Part shown: piece by piece, positions 33,310-42,159 of the stretch | How positions within the stretch are numbered: position 1 is the first letter of the stretch | Layout: each line of letters opens with the position of its first letter | Assembly: GCA_041738285.1 (NCBI GenBank) | Contig: JBGSQB010000094.1 | Location: 1 to 52,977, forward strand | DNA from: SZUA-521 sp041738285 | GTDB lineage: Bacteria; Pseudomonadota; Gammaproteobacteria; Pseudomonadales; Azotimanducaceae | DNA: 52,977 bases | Direction: 5' to 3' | Position numbers and translations under genes: made by a program | Notes under the pieces: model-generated | Seen by the model: only the letters and a program-made list of their open reading frames with translations | Databases searched by the model: none | Told to the model about the DNA's origin: nothing

Positions 33310-33878
33310 TGGCTCGCATCAACCTATTACCGTGGCGCGAATGGGAACGCGAACGTCGCAAGAACGAATTTCTGGTGCGCGCGGGCGGCGCTGTGCTGGC
33401 GGGCGCGTTTGTGGTGCTCCTGGGTGGCTGGTACCTCGACCAGTCCATTGAAACGCAGAATTCACGCAATCAGTTCATCAAGGACAAGATCGAGGTGCTG
33501 GACAAACAGATCGCCGAGATCGCGGATTTGCGCCAGAAGCGCGACCAGTTGCTCGCGCGTATGCGGGTGATTCAGGACCTGCAAGGCAACCGACCGGTGA
33601 TCGTGCGCGTGTTCGATGAGGCGGTTAGAACGCTGGCCAAGGGCGTCTACTTCAACAGCGCCAAGATGGAAGGCAAAGTCATATCGATCGACGGTACGGC
33701 GGAATCGAACAACCGCATCTCATCGCTGATGCGTAACCTCGAGGCGTCGGATTGGTTCGCAGAGCCGAACCTCAAAGGCATCAAGGAAAACCCGAAGATC
33801 GGCGGCCAGTCGAGCAACTTCCAGCTCACGGTGAACCAGACCAGCCCCAAGAAGGCTGGCGCCGAGGAGGAGGAATAG
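33309..33878 (+). CDS. pilN: Type IV pilus assembly protein PilN
   Basis: 189 residues from ATG 33309: MARINLLPWREWERERRKNEF contains the INLLPWR motif by which PilN binds PilM. Membrane helix at about 23-40, then a coiled coil and a ferredoxin-like domain. The start shares bases with the pilM stop. Confidence 0.96.
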   Translation: MARINLLPWREWERERRKNEFLVRAGGAVLAGAFVVLLGGWYLDQSIETQNSRNQFIKDKIEVLDKQIAEIADLRQKRDQLLARMRVIQDLQGNRPVIVRVFDEAVRTLAKGVYFNSAKMEGKVISIDGTAESNNRISSLMRNLEASDWFAEPNLKGIKENPKIGGQSSNFQLTVNQTSPKKAGAEEEE

Positions 33879-33881
33879 GCC

Positions 33882-34493
33882 ATGGCGCTGCAAGACACTC
33901 TCGAGCAACTGCGCTCACTGGACGTCAACGACCTCGACATCAACAACATTGGCTCCTGGCCGGCGCCGGTCAAAGCGATCATCCTGTTCGGGCTGCTGGT
34001 CGGTATCCTCGCGATCGGCTATTTCTTCTATCTGACCGACAAACAGACTCAGCTCGAGTTGGTGGAGAAACAGGAAGCAGGTCTGCGCACCGAATACGAG
34101 AGTAAGGCTTTCCAGGCCGCCAACCTGCCGCAATACAAGCAGCAGAAAGAAGACATGGAAGTGTCCCTCGGGGCGCTTCTACGCCAGTTGCCGAGCGACA
34201 CGGAAGTGCCGGGTCTGATCGAAGACATCACGCTGACGGCGCTCGACAATGCGTTGAGAATCGAGAGCATCGATCTGCAGCCTGAACGTAAAGCGGAGTT
34301 TTACGTCGAGCTGCCGATCACCATCACCGTGGAAGGCGAGTATCACAACATTGGCGCGTTCGTGTCGGGCGTAGCCAACCTGTCCCGCATCGTGACCCTG
34401 CATGACTTCGACATCAAACCCGAGACGTCACCGACTAATCTGAAGATGACGATTCTCGCGAAGACCTATCGATATCAGGACGAGGACAAGTGA
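33882..34493 (+). CDS. pilO: Type IV pilus assembly protein PilO
   Basis: 203 residues. Cytoplasmic N-terminus of about 25 residues (LRSLDVNDLDINNIGSWP, a PilO feature), one membrane helix at 28-47, a coiled coil and a periplasmic ferredoxin-like domain (ITITVEGEYHNIGAFVSGVANLSRIVTL). Pairs with PilN. 3 bp from pilN; overlaps pilP by 4 bp. Confidence 0.95.
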   Translation: MALQDTLEQLRSLDVNDLDINNIGSWPAPVKAIILFGLLVGILAIGYFFYLTDKQTQLELVEKQEAGLRTEYESKAFQAANLPQYKQQKEDMEVSLGALLRQLPSDTEVPGLIEDITLTALDNALRIESIDLQPERKAEFYVELPITITVEGEYHNIGAFVSGVANLSRIVTLHDFDIKPETSPTNLKMTILAKTYRYQDEDK

Positions 34494-35029
34494 TGCGCGC
34501 CGCTCACCACCTGTTGCTTGCTCTGCTGGGCGCCGCACTTATGAGTGGCTGCAGCGCGTCCGACAATTACGCAGACATCAAGCGATTCATGGACGAAGTG
34601 GACGCGAAGCCCAAGGGCCAGATCGAGCCGCTTCCTGAATTTCAGGCCTATCAGGCGTTCGCGTATAGCGCGAGCGACCAGCGCAGTCCATTCGAGCCGC
34701 CGATAGAAGTGAAGCCGATCGATCCGTCGAAGAAGTCGCCGGACGTCAAACCCGACCTGAATCGGATCAAGCAGTACCTCGAGCAATTCAACATGTCGGA
34801 TCTGGCCATGGTCGGTACACTTGCACAGGGCTCGGCCTTCTATGGACTCGTTCGTGATTCGCGCGGTGGTGTGCATCGGGTACAGAACGGTGACTACATG
34901 GGTACCGATCATGGACGCGTGACCGGAATCAGCGAGAGTGCGATAGAAATGATCGAAATTGTGGGTGACGGTACGGGCGGCTGGGTCGAGAGAGAACGGA
35001 CCGTGGGCCTTGGAGGCGGTGAGTCATGA
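34490..35029 (+). CDS. pilP: Type IV pilus lipoprotein PilP
   Basis: 179 residues, lipoprotein signal peptide with lipobox MSGC (Cys about residue 21). RSPFEPP marks the unstructured region that binds PilNO, and the C-terminal beta-sandwich (MVGTLAQGSAFYGLVRDSRGGVHRVQNGDYMG) is the HR domain binding the PilQ secretin. GTG 34490 and ATG 34493 are both possible starts. Confidence 0.95.
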   Translation: MMRAAHHLLLALLGAALMSGCSASDNYADIKRFMDEVDAKPKGQIEPLPEFQAYQAFAYSASDQRSPFEPPIEVKPIDPSKKSPDVKPDLNRIKQYLEQFNMSDLAMVGTLAQGSAFYGLVRDSRGGVHRVQNGDYMGTDHGRVTGISESAIEMIEIVGDGTGGWVERERTVGLGGGES

Positions 35030-37167
35030 GGGATGAGAGCATGAAGATTCGAATTGCAGGGGCAGGCCTTTCGCGCCGGTACATGCGCCGAGGTTGGCTC
35101 ATCGCGGCCGTCTCCTGGTTAGTTGCCACGACCGCGAACGCGACGACCATGCAGTCGATCGAGTTCTCGTCGCTGCCAGGCGACAAAACCGAAATCCGCA
35201 TGAAGTTCGACGGCACGCCACCGACACCGGAAGGCTACACGATCGAATCACCCGCCAGAATTGCGCTCGACCTCAAGGGCGTGACCAGTGCGCTGAGTTC
35301 GAAGTACCACAGCCTGGGGATTGGTAACGCCCGCGAAGTGACCGTGATCGAGGCCAAGGATCGTACCCGCGTCATCGTCAACCTCACGCAACTGGTTGCT
35401 TACGATGCCAAAGTCGAAGGCGACACCCTTTACGTTCTAGTTGGCGCTGACAGCAGCAGCGGTGCAGCCCAGCAGCAGGCGAGCAGTTCGACGAGCTCAC
35501 CGGCGATGGGTGCAACGAGTGCTGCAAGCTCGGGCAGTTCCCGCATCAATAATGTCGACTTCCGACGTGGCGCCTCGGGTGAAGGTCGCGTGATTCTGAC
35601 GTTGTCCGATCCGAAGGTCCCGGTTGATGTGACCAGCGAGTCGGGCAAGATCAAGATCGTTGTCCGTAACACCGAGCTGCCGACCGACCTCCGTCGCCGG
35701 CTGGATGTCACCGACTTCGCGACCCCTGTCAGCATCGTCGATGCAGTACAGGTGGGTCCGCACGTCACGTTCACGATTTCGGCAACCGGAAACTACGACT
35801 ACCTCGCCTATCAGGCGGACCAGACGTTGTCCGTCGATGTGAACCCCGTGTCCGAGGAAGAGCTCGCAACCCGCGACGACATTTTCAAGTTCAAGGGCGA
35901 GAAGCTGTCACTCAACTTCCAGGACATCGAGGTTCGCTCGGTACTGCAGTTGATCGCGGACTTCACCGATTTGAATCTGGTGGCGAGCGATACGGTTTCC
36001 GGACGCATTACACTGCGCCTGAAGAACGTGCCCTGGGATCAGGCGCTCGAACTCATTCTCAAGACCAAGGGGCTCGACAAGCGCCAGACCGGCAACGTCA
36101 TGCTCGTAGCACCGGCCGCGGAAATCGCTGCGCGCGAAAAACTCGAGCTCGAAAATCAGCGTCAGATCTCGGAGCTTGCGCCGCTGCGCGCCGAGTTCGT
36201 GCAGATCCGGTACGCCAACGCGACCGATCTGTTCAAGCTGTTCGACGTCAAGGAAGGCAAGACCACGGGCATGCTGTCTGAGCGCGGCAGTGCGATTGTG
36301 GACGAGCGCACCAACTCGATCATCATCACGGATACGGCGGATCGACTCGAAGAGTTTCGTCGGGTGATCGCGCAACTCGACATCCCCGTACGCCAGGTGC
36401 TGATCGAAGCGCGCATCGTCACGGCGAGCACGAACTTTTCGGAAGAACTGGGCATTCGCTGGGGTGGTGGCGGTTACAACATCAGCGGCAACACCGCCTA
36501 CAAGTACGGCGGCAGTCTGACGACATTGAACGAGTTGCAGAACATCATCGTGGACGGCACTGGCGAGATCACCTCGCCTGACGATCTGCTCGTCGACCTC
36601 GGCGTGCAAGCCGCCACCGCATCGACATTCGGTATCGGTATCACCGGCTCGGACTACCTGGTCGACCTGGAACTGTCTGCCCTGGAGACCGATGGTCGCG
36701 CCGAAGTGGTCGCGCGCCCGAAAGTGATCACGGCCGACAAGAAGAAGGCCCTCATCCAGTCCGGTACGGAAATCCCATACCAGGAAGCGGCGAGCAGCGG
36801 CGCCACCTCAACGTCGTTCAAAGAAGCAGTATTGTCCCTGGAAGTCACGCCGCAGATCACGCCCGATGATCGCATCATCATGGATCTGAAGGTCAACCAG
36901 GACACGGTCGGTGAGATCTTCAACAACGTACCGAGTATCGACACGAACGAGATCACGACCCAGGTTCTGGTAGACAACGGTCAGACCGTCGTTCTCGGCG
37001 GCATCTTCAAGGACGAAACGGTGCGCGGCACGGTGAAGACACCGTTCCTCGGCGATCTGCCGTACATCGGTCGATTGTTCCGCAAGACGCTCGAACGCGA
37101 CGACAAGTCCGAATTGCTCATTTTCATCACGCCGCGAATCGTTCAGGACTCGCTGACGGCCAGATGA
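35026..37167 (+). CDS. pilQ: Type IV pilus secretin PilQ
   Basis: 713 residues. Signal sequence, two AMIN domains (about 45-130 and 180-270: RIALDLKGVTSAL and VILTLSDPKVPVDV) that bind peptidoglycan, an STN/N0 domain (SLNFQDIEVRSVLQLIADFT), secretin N1 (about 385-460) and the secretin pore (about 500-710) ending GDLPYIGRLFRK and ELLIFITPRIV. A Ser/Ala-rich linker divides the AMIN domains. The second secretin in the window besides mshL. Confidence 0.97.
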   Translation: MRDESMKIRIAGAGLSRRYMRRGWLIAAVSWLVATTANATTMQSIEFSSLPGDKTEIRMKFDGTPPTPEGYTIESPARIALDLKGVTSALSSKYHSLGIGNAREVTVIEAKDRTRVIVNLTQLVAYDAKVEGDTLYVLVGADSSSGAAQQQASSSTSSPAMGATSAASSGSSRINNVDFRRGASGEGRVILTLSDPKVPVDVTSESGKIKIVVRNTELPTDLRRRLDVTDFATPVSIVDAVQVGPHVTFTISATGNYDYLAYQADQTLSVDVNPVSEEELATRDDIFKFKGEKLSLNFQDIEVRSVLQLIADFTDLNLVASDTVSGRITLRLKNVPWDQALELILKTKGLDKRQTGNVMLVAPAAEIAAREKLELENQRQISELAPLRAEFVQIRYANATDLFKLFDVKEGKTTGMLSERGSAIVDERTNSIIITDTADRLEEFRRVIAQLDIPVRQVLIEARIVTASTNFSEELGIRWGGGGYNISGNTAYKYGGSLTTLNELQNIIVDGTGEITSPDDLLVDLGVQAATASTFGIGITGSDYLVDLELSALETDGRAEVVARPKVITADKKKALIQSGTEIPYQEAASSGATSTSFKEAVLSLEVTPQITPDDRIIMDLKVNQDTVGEIFNNVPSIDTNEITTQVLVDNGQTVVLGGIFKDETVRGTVKTPFLGDLPYIGRLFRKTLERDDKSELLIFITPRIVQDSLTAR

Positions 37168-37175
37168 CGGCGCGA

Positions 37176-37195
37176 CCGAGCGCTACGGCGCTCGG
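37176..37195 (+). repeat. Hairpin with UACG tetraloop after pilQ
   Basis: An 8-bp perfect stem CCGAGCGC/GCGCTCGG encloses TACG, the very stable C(UACG)G tetraloop in RNA. It begins nine bases after the pilQ stop. No U-run follows, so it may protect the 3' end of the pil message rather than end transcription. Confidence 0.55.
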
Positions 37196-37230
37196 CGGCT
37201 GGGCTTTGCACAAGCCTCCCGATAGACTGA

Positions 37231-37257
37231 CGGCGCCACCTGGCGCCGTTTCTATTT
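37231..37257 (+). terminator. Rho-independent terminator between pilQ and aroK
   Basis: A GC-rich stem CGGCGCC/GGCGCCG (7 bp, loop ACCT; 37231-37248) is followed by TTTCTATTT on the plus strand. It would end the pilMNOPQ transcript or reduce read-through into aroK, which begins at 37278. Confidence 0.65.
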
Positions 37258-37277
37258 GTAGCGCTCCTATTGCACCG

Positions 37278-37814
37278 ATGTCGTCCAAGCAGCACAACGT
37301 CTTTCTGGTCGGTCTGATGGCGGTCGGTAAGACAACCGTCGGCCGATACCTTGCGGCGGAGCTCGGTCTCGAGTTCATCGACGCCGACCAGGTCATCGAA
37401 GAACGTGCGGGAGCAGATGTGGCCTGGATCTTCGATGTCGAGGGTGAGGCGGGATTCAGAGAACGCGAGACTCAGGTGATCGATGAGCTGACTGCCCGCA
37501 GCGGCATCGTGCTCGCCACTGGCGGCGGCGCCGTGCTCAATGCAGGCAACCGCACGCGTCTTGCCGAACGCGGCATGGTGGTGTTTCTCGAAACACCGAT
37601 CGACCGACTCGTCGATCGTACCAAGCACGATCGCAAACGACCGTTGCTGCGTGGCGGCAACGCGCGCGCAACGCTCGAGCGACTGTTGCGGGAGCGTGGG
37701 CCGCTGTATCAGAGTATCGCCGACTACCGCTTCTGCGGCGATCGTCGTTCCGCCAAGGCGTTGGCCACAGAGATCGCCGAGCGGCTTCGTGTCGATGGGT
37801 TTGTCCGTGCTTGA
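37278..37814 (+). CDS. aroK: Shikimate kinase AroK
   Basis: 178 residues from ATG 37278 (MSSKQHNVFLVGLMAVGKTTVGR). The P-loop is GLMAVGKTT, the shikimate-binding region FIDADQVIEERAG and LATGGGAVL, and the lid has KRPLLRGG. An upstream frame to 37164 has no family sequence. Phosphorylates shikimate in aromatic amino acid synthesis; followed by aroB with a 20-bp overlap. Confidence 0.95.
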   Translation: MSSKQHNVFLVGLMAVGKTTVGRYLAAELGLEFIDADQVIEERAGADVAWIFDVEGEAGFRERETQVIDELTARSGIVLATGGGAVLNAGNRTRLAERGMVVFLETPIDRLVDRTKHDRKRPLLRGGNARATLERLLRERGPLYQSIADYRFCGDRRSAKALATEIAERLRVDGFVRA

Positions 37815-38901
37815 ACGTCTGACGGTAGACCTCGGGGAGCGCAGCTATCCGATCGTCATCGGCGCGGATGCGCTTGCCGATGCGGCGAGCATTCGGGCGG
37901 CAATTCGCGGTCGACAAGTGATGATCGTTTCCAACGAGACCGTTGCGCCGCTCTACCTGTCGGCATTGCGAGCTGTACTGGATGGTCTTACCGTAGATAC
38001 CTGCATTATTCCGGACGGCGAGTCGTTCAAGACCCTAGCGAGCTACGAGGCCATCATGGACGCGCTGATGGCGCATGGACACAACCGGACGACCACGTTG
38101 GTTGCGCTCGGCGGCGGTGTGATTGGTGATCTCACGGGATTCGCTGCTGCAACGTACCAGCGTGGCGTCGACTTCATACAGATCCCCACAACACTACTCG
38201 CCCTGGTCGACAGCTCCGTGGGCGGCAAGACCGCGGTCAATCACCCCCGTGGCAAAAACATGATTGGCGCGTTTCACCAGCCGCGGCTGGTGATAGCCGA
38301 CACTGAAGTGCTACGCACATTGCCGGAGCGCGAGTTGCGTGCCGGCGTTGCGGAAGTGATCAAGTACGGCGTCATTCGCGATGCTGAACTGTTCGAGTAC
38401 CTGCGTCGGGAGTGTTCCGCCATCATGCGGCGAGACAGCGTGGCCATTGGTCACATCGTGGCGCGCTCATGCGAGATCAAGGCGCAGGTGGTTGCTGCAG
38501 ATGAACGTGAGAGCGGTGAGCGCGCGCATCTGAACTTCGGGCATACGTTCGGACACGCCGTGGAGGTCTTGACCGACTTCGAATGGCTGCATGGAGAAGC
38601 GGTGGGTTTGGGTATGCTGATGGCTGCGGATCTGTCCTGGCGAATGGGCTGGCTCGACATCGCGGTTGCGCGCCGAATTCGCGATCTCGTCGAGTCATTC
38701 CAGCTGCCCGTGATTCCGCCGTCCAATCGTTTGGCGCCGGAGGACATGCTCGCGATCATGGGTCATGACAAAAAGGTCATGGATGGGCGATTGCGCCTGG
38801 TATTGAGTCGCGGGCTTGGGCATGCGGTAGTTACCGACTCGGTGCCGATCGATCTGTTGCGAAAGACGCTGGTGGCCGGCGAGGGATTGTGTCGTGGATG
38901 A
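37795..38901 (+). CDS. aroB: 3-dehydroquinate synthase AroB
   Basis: 368 residues from ATG 37795 (GTG 37807 is an alternative). LTVDLGERSYPIVIGADAL is the N-terminus; the NAD-binding TLVALGGGVIGDLTGFAAATYQRG and the active-site segments DSSVGGKTAVNHPRGKN and HTFGHAVE are intact. It converts DAHP to dehydroquinate. The long frame upstream is in aroK. Confidence 0.96.
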   Translation: MGLSVLERLTVDLGERSYPIVIGADALADAASIRAAIRGRQVMIVSNETVAPLYLSALRAVLDGLTVDTCIIPDGESFKTLASYEAIMDALMAHGHNRTTTLVALGGGVIGDLTGFAAATYQRGVDFIQIPTTLLALVDSSVGGKTAVNHPRGKNMIGAFHQPRLVIADTEVLRTLPERELRAGVAEVIKYGVIRDAELFEYLRRECSAIMRRDSVAIGHIVARSCEIKAQVVAADERESGERAHLNFGHTFGHAVEVLTDFEWLHGEAVGLGMLMAADLSWRMGWLDIAVARRIRDLVESFQLPVIPPSNRLAPEDMLAIMGHDKKVMDGRLRLVLSRGLGHAVVTDSVPIDLLRKTLVAGEGLCRG

Positions 38902-40462
38902 GCCTCTGATTCCCGGTGCCGCGGTTGCCGCCAGTCCCTTCGAGGCACCCTCGCAGGGTTTCTTCATCGGCGGCCATCGCGGGCGGCAGCTGGAAGAGTT
39001 GCGTCATCTGAGCCGCTGGTCACGTCGATTGCTGGCGGTGACCGGAGATCGCGGCGTCGGCAAGTCGAGTCTGTATCGTGCCCTGTCCGCTCGCCTGGAC
39101 ACTGGCGTGAAGGCAGCGCGCATCAATGCCAACCTCACGAGTGACACGCGCGAAGTGTTGCACGGACTATTGCAGGGATTCGGGGTCGCGTCGCCCGCCA
39201 ATGCGAATGCTCAGCTGCTTTCCCAGCTGATCACAGTGCACGTCGAAGAGCAGGTGGAAGCGAAGCGCCACTGCCTCGTGCTGGTCGACGATGCTCACCT
39301 ACTGGACCTGCGCGCGCTCGAACAGCTGCTGCATCTGGTGGATGCAACGAGCGAGGACGCGCTGCGAATCGTGTTCTTCGCCGAAGCCTACTTCATCGCG
39401 GCTCTCGATAAGGCGACCAAGCGAATGAGCACGGTGCGGACGTGGCACGAAATCCGCCTGATGCCATTCAGCGAGGACGACACCCGCGCCTATCTGAACT
39501 TCCGATTGCAGGAAGCGGGTGTTAGCGGACGGTCGCCGTTCAGCGCCGCGCACGTCAAGTTGATCCTCGATCAGTCGGGGGGCTTGCCGGGACACATCAA
39601 TGAGCTCGCGACCGCCATCCTGAGCGGAGAAATCAGCATTCGCGCGCAGGGTCGCTGGCTGCCACCGCTACATCGGGCTGTCGCGCTGCTCCTGGTTGCC
39701 GTATTCGCGGGCGCCTGGCTCGCGTGGACGAACTATCAGGACGATTCAAGGGGCGACTCCTCACCACCAGTGGCAGAAGTGGCGTCGCGCTCATCGACCG
39801 ATGTGCTGGCATTACCAGACGAGGGGCCGGCGCCCGTCGACAGAGGAGGCGAACCCGCAGTGGAATCGGTGGTCGGCGCCAGCGCGATCGAACCATCACG
39901 ACCCGTCGATGCGCCGCGACCCCAGGCTGTGGCCCTCGCCGCGGAGACCCCCGAGCCTGACGTCAAACCGGGTACAGCGCTGCCGCCCGAAGACATTGCG
40001 CCATTGTCGGTGACGGTCACACCCCCTCCAACCGCGGTCAAAACCGCACCGACCGAAATCAAACCGCCGCCAGTGGCGGTCAAACCAGTGCCGGTAGCTG
40101 TCAAACCGGCGGCTGTCGCGCCCGCGCCGGTTTCGGCCGCGCCGCCGGTCACAGCATCCGGCGGGCCGTACGACGTGGAATGGGTGTTCGATCAACCCGA
40201 CAACAACTACACGCTGCAGCTGTTCGGTACGTCGAACAGGGCGCGCTGGCAGGCGTTCGTCAATCAGCAGAAGTCGGGCACGCCGGTTGCGAGCTTCGAG
40301 ACCCTGCGCGAAGGACAAGCGTGGTTTGTCGCGATCTACGGCAGCTTCCAATCCCAGGCCGCAGCGGAAGCGGCGGCCGCACGGCTGCCGGCATCGATCG
40401 GCAAAGTCGCCCCGTGGGTGCGCACGTTCAAGGCCGTGCGGGCGACCATCGTCAAGCGCTGA
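38894..40462 (+). CDS. damX: DamX-like protein: AAA ATPase, membrane helix, SPOR domain
   Basis: 522 residues from GTG 38894, overlapping aroB by 8 bp. An ExeA/MshM-type AAA domain comes first (Walker A GDRGVGKSS about 51-59; Walker B LVLVDDAHLL), then one membrane helix (about 261-282), a Pro-rich linker with VAVKP-type repeats (about 375-415), and a C-terminal SPOR domain (YTLQLFGTSNRARWQAFV...WFVAIYGSFQSQAAAEAAAARLP). DamX takes part in septal ring function. The same gene follows aroB in enterobacteria and Pseudomonas. Confidence 0.88.
   Translation: MDEPLIPGAAVAASPFEAPSQGFFIGGHRGRQLEELRHLSRWSRRLLAVTGDRGVGKSSLYRALSARLDTGVKAARINANLTSDTREVLHGLLQGFGVASPANANAQLLSQLITVHVEEQVEAKRHCLVLVDDAHLLDLRALEQLLHLVDATSEDALRIVFFAEAYFIAALDKATKRMSTVRTWHEIRLMPFSEDDTRAYLNFRLQEAGVSGRSPFSAAHVKLILDQSGGLPGHINELATAILSGEISIRAQGRWLPPLHRAVALLLVAVFAGAWLAWTNYQDDSRGDSSPPVAEVASRSSTDVLALPDEGPAPVDRGGEPAVESVVGASAIEPSRPVDAPRPQAVALAAETPEPDVKPGTALPPEDIAPLSVTVTPPPTAVKTAPTEIKPPPVAVKPVPVAVKPAAVAPAPVSAAPPVTASGGPYDVEWVFDQPDNNYTLQLFGTSNRARWQAFVNQQKSGTPVASFETLREGQAWFVAIYGSFQSQAAAEAAAARLPASIGKVAPWVRTFKAVRATIVKR
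40034..40125 (+). repeat. VAVKP-type tandem repeats in the damX linker
   Basis: Imperfect repeats of GCGGTCAAACC-like units (GCGGTCAAAACC, GTGGCGGTCAAACC, GTAGCTGTCAAACC) encode a PxxVAVKP linker between the membrane helix and the SPOR domain. Such repeats vary in number between strains. Confidence 0.6.
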
Positions 40463-40670
40463 GCCTGGGAGCCCGCCCGACAGCGGCACGAACCGGCTGC
40501 GACCGAGTTGCGAAAGTCGTATCGGCTGTGGGAGTGGCTTGGCGCAGCGGCGCACCGCCGCGAACAAGTGCTGGGATTTTCTCGATTCATGCGCGGGCAA
40601 GCCCGCTCCCACGCTGTCGCAAGTGACTCTTGCGACACCCTCCTCGCCCGCGAATCAGTTCAGAGTTTTC
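40463..40670. repeat. REP-like repeat cluster between damX and gltD
   Basis: No gene is seen. GTGGGAGTGGCTTGGCGCAG starts at 40528, and the reverse complement of GTGGGAGCGGGCTTGCCCGC lies at 40593-40612; the two face each other. The second folds as GCGGGC-AA-GCCCGC. A third related unit is at 40466 (CTGGGAGCCCGCC). GTGGGAGCGGGCTTGCCCGC is the classical REP word of Pseudomonas, and the facing pair has the form of a BIME. It lies between two convergent genes, where such elements often stand. Confidence 0.7.
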
Positions 40671-42128
40671 TCAGGGCAATTCGGTTGTGCCCATCAGATA
40701 GCGATCGATCTCCCGGGCGGCTTCGCGTCCTTCGTTGATTGCGCGCACGACCAGCGATTGCCCGCGTCGGCAATCGCCAGCGGCAAACACGCGCTCGACG
40801 TTGGTCGTGTAGCGGCCGTACTCGGCCGCGTAGTTGGAACGGTTGTCGTAGTTGACGCCGAGTCGATCCGACACCGAATGTTCCGGTCCGAGAAATCCCA
40901 TCGAGAGCAGTATCAGGTCGGCACGCCAGTCTTTCTCGGTCCCGGGCACTTCCTCGAAACGGCCGGCCTTGAATTCGACTTGCACCGTGCGAATGCCGGC
41001 CACGTTGTTGCCGTCGGCGGTGAAGGATGTGCCGGAGATACTGTAGATGCGCGGGTCGTTGCCGAACTTGCGCGCCGATTCCTCGTGCGCGTAGTCGACG
41101 CGAAAGATCTTCGGCCAAGTGGGCCAGGGGTTGTTGGATGCACGACTCACCGGCGGCTCCGGCAGGATCTCGAAGTTCACGAGCGTCTTGCAGCCGTGGC
41201 GCAGCGATGTGCCAATACAGTCGGCCCCGGTATCTCCACCGCCGATGACGATCACGTCCTTGCCCTTGGCACTGATGTATTCGCCGTCGGCGAGCTCTGA
41301 GTCGAGCAGGCTGCGGGTGTTCTGCGTGAGAAAATCCATGGCGAAGTGAATGCCGGCGAGTTCGCGCCCCGGCAGGGGCAGATCGCGTGCGATCGTCGCG
41401 CCCGTCGCGAGCAGGACGGCATCGAACTGTGCGTGCAGGTCGCGCGCGTCGCGTGTGCCGTTGGCGCCGTCACCGAAGTTGGCGCCGGTCTCGAAGGCGA
41501 TGCCTTCGGCGCGCATCAGATCGATGCGGCGGTCGACCACGGCCTTTTCCAGTTTCATGTTCGGAATGCCGTACATCAGGAGGCCGCCAATGCGATCGGC
41601 GCGCTCGAACACGGTCACCAGATGCCCGGCCTGATTGAGCTGCGCCGCAGCGGCGAGGCCTGCGGGGCCCGAGCCGACAACGGCGACACGCTTGCCGCTG
41701 CGTGAGCGCGGTAGTTGTGGCACGACCCAGCCTTGGGCAAAGCCATGGTCGATGATCGCCATCTCGATGTTCTTGATCGTGACGGCGGGATCGGTGATAC
41801 CGAGCACGCACGAGCCTTCGCAGGGGGCGGGGCACACGCGTCCGGTGAACTCCGGGAAATTATTGGTCTTGTGCAGACGGTCGAGTGCTTCACGCCAGTG
41901 GCCGCGGTAGACGAGATCGTTCCACTCGGGAATGAGATTGTGGATCGGGCAGCCGTCGTCGGACTGACAGAACGGCACGCCGCAATCCATGCATCGCGCA
42001 CCCTGCTCGGTGAGCCGGGCATGATCGTGTGGCGTGTAGATCTCTTTGAAATCGAGCAGGCGCGTGGCGGCGTCGCGGTACGGCGCGGCTTTGCGAGAGA
42101 TCTCTTTGAACCCCGTGGGCTTACCCAT
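40671..42128 (-). CDS. gltD: Glutamate synthase (NADPH) small subunit GltD
   Basis: 485 residues from ATG 42128 (42176 would add 16 unrelated residues). The N-terminal iron-sulfur region has CMDCGVPFCQ...GCPIHN and CPAPCEGSC; FAD site VAVVGSGPAGLAAAAQ; NADPH site VIVIGGGDTGADC; C-terminal FAD contact FAAGDCRRGQSLVV. It feeds electrons from NADPH to GltB. 31 bp after gltB on the same transcript. Confidence 0.96.
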   Translation of the reverse strand: MGKPTGFKEISRKAAPYRDAATRLLDFKEIYTPHDHARLTEQGARCMDCGVPFCQSDDGCPIHNLIPEWNDLVYRGHWREALDRLHKTNNFPEFTGRVCPAPCEGSCVLGITDPAVTIKNIEMAIIDHGFAQGWVVPQLPRSRSGKRVAVVGSGPAGLAAAAQLNQAGHLVTVFERADRIGGLLMYGIPNMKLEKAVVDRRIDLMRAEGIAFETGANFGDGANGTRDARDLHAQFDAVLLATGATIARDLPLPGRELAGIHFAMDFLTQNTRSLLDSELADGEYISAKGKDVIVIGGGDTGADCIGTSLRHGCKTLVNFEILPEPPVSRASNNPWPTWPKIFRVDYAHEESARKFGNDPRIYSISGTSFTADGNNVAGIRTVQVEFKAGRFEEVPGTEKDWRADLILLSMGFLGPEHSVSDRLGVNYDNRSNYAAEYGRYTTNVERVFAAGDCRRGQSLVVRAINEGREAAREIDRYLMGTTELP

Positions 42129-42159
42129 CAATGCTCCTGTCGCGGGTGGCGATGCTCGA

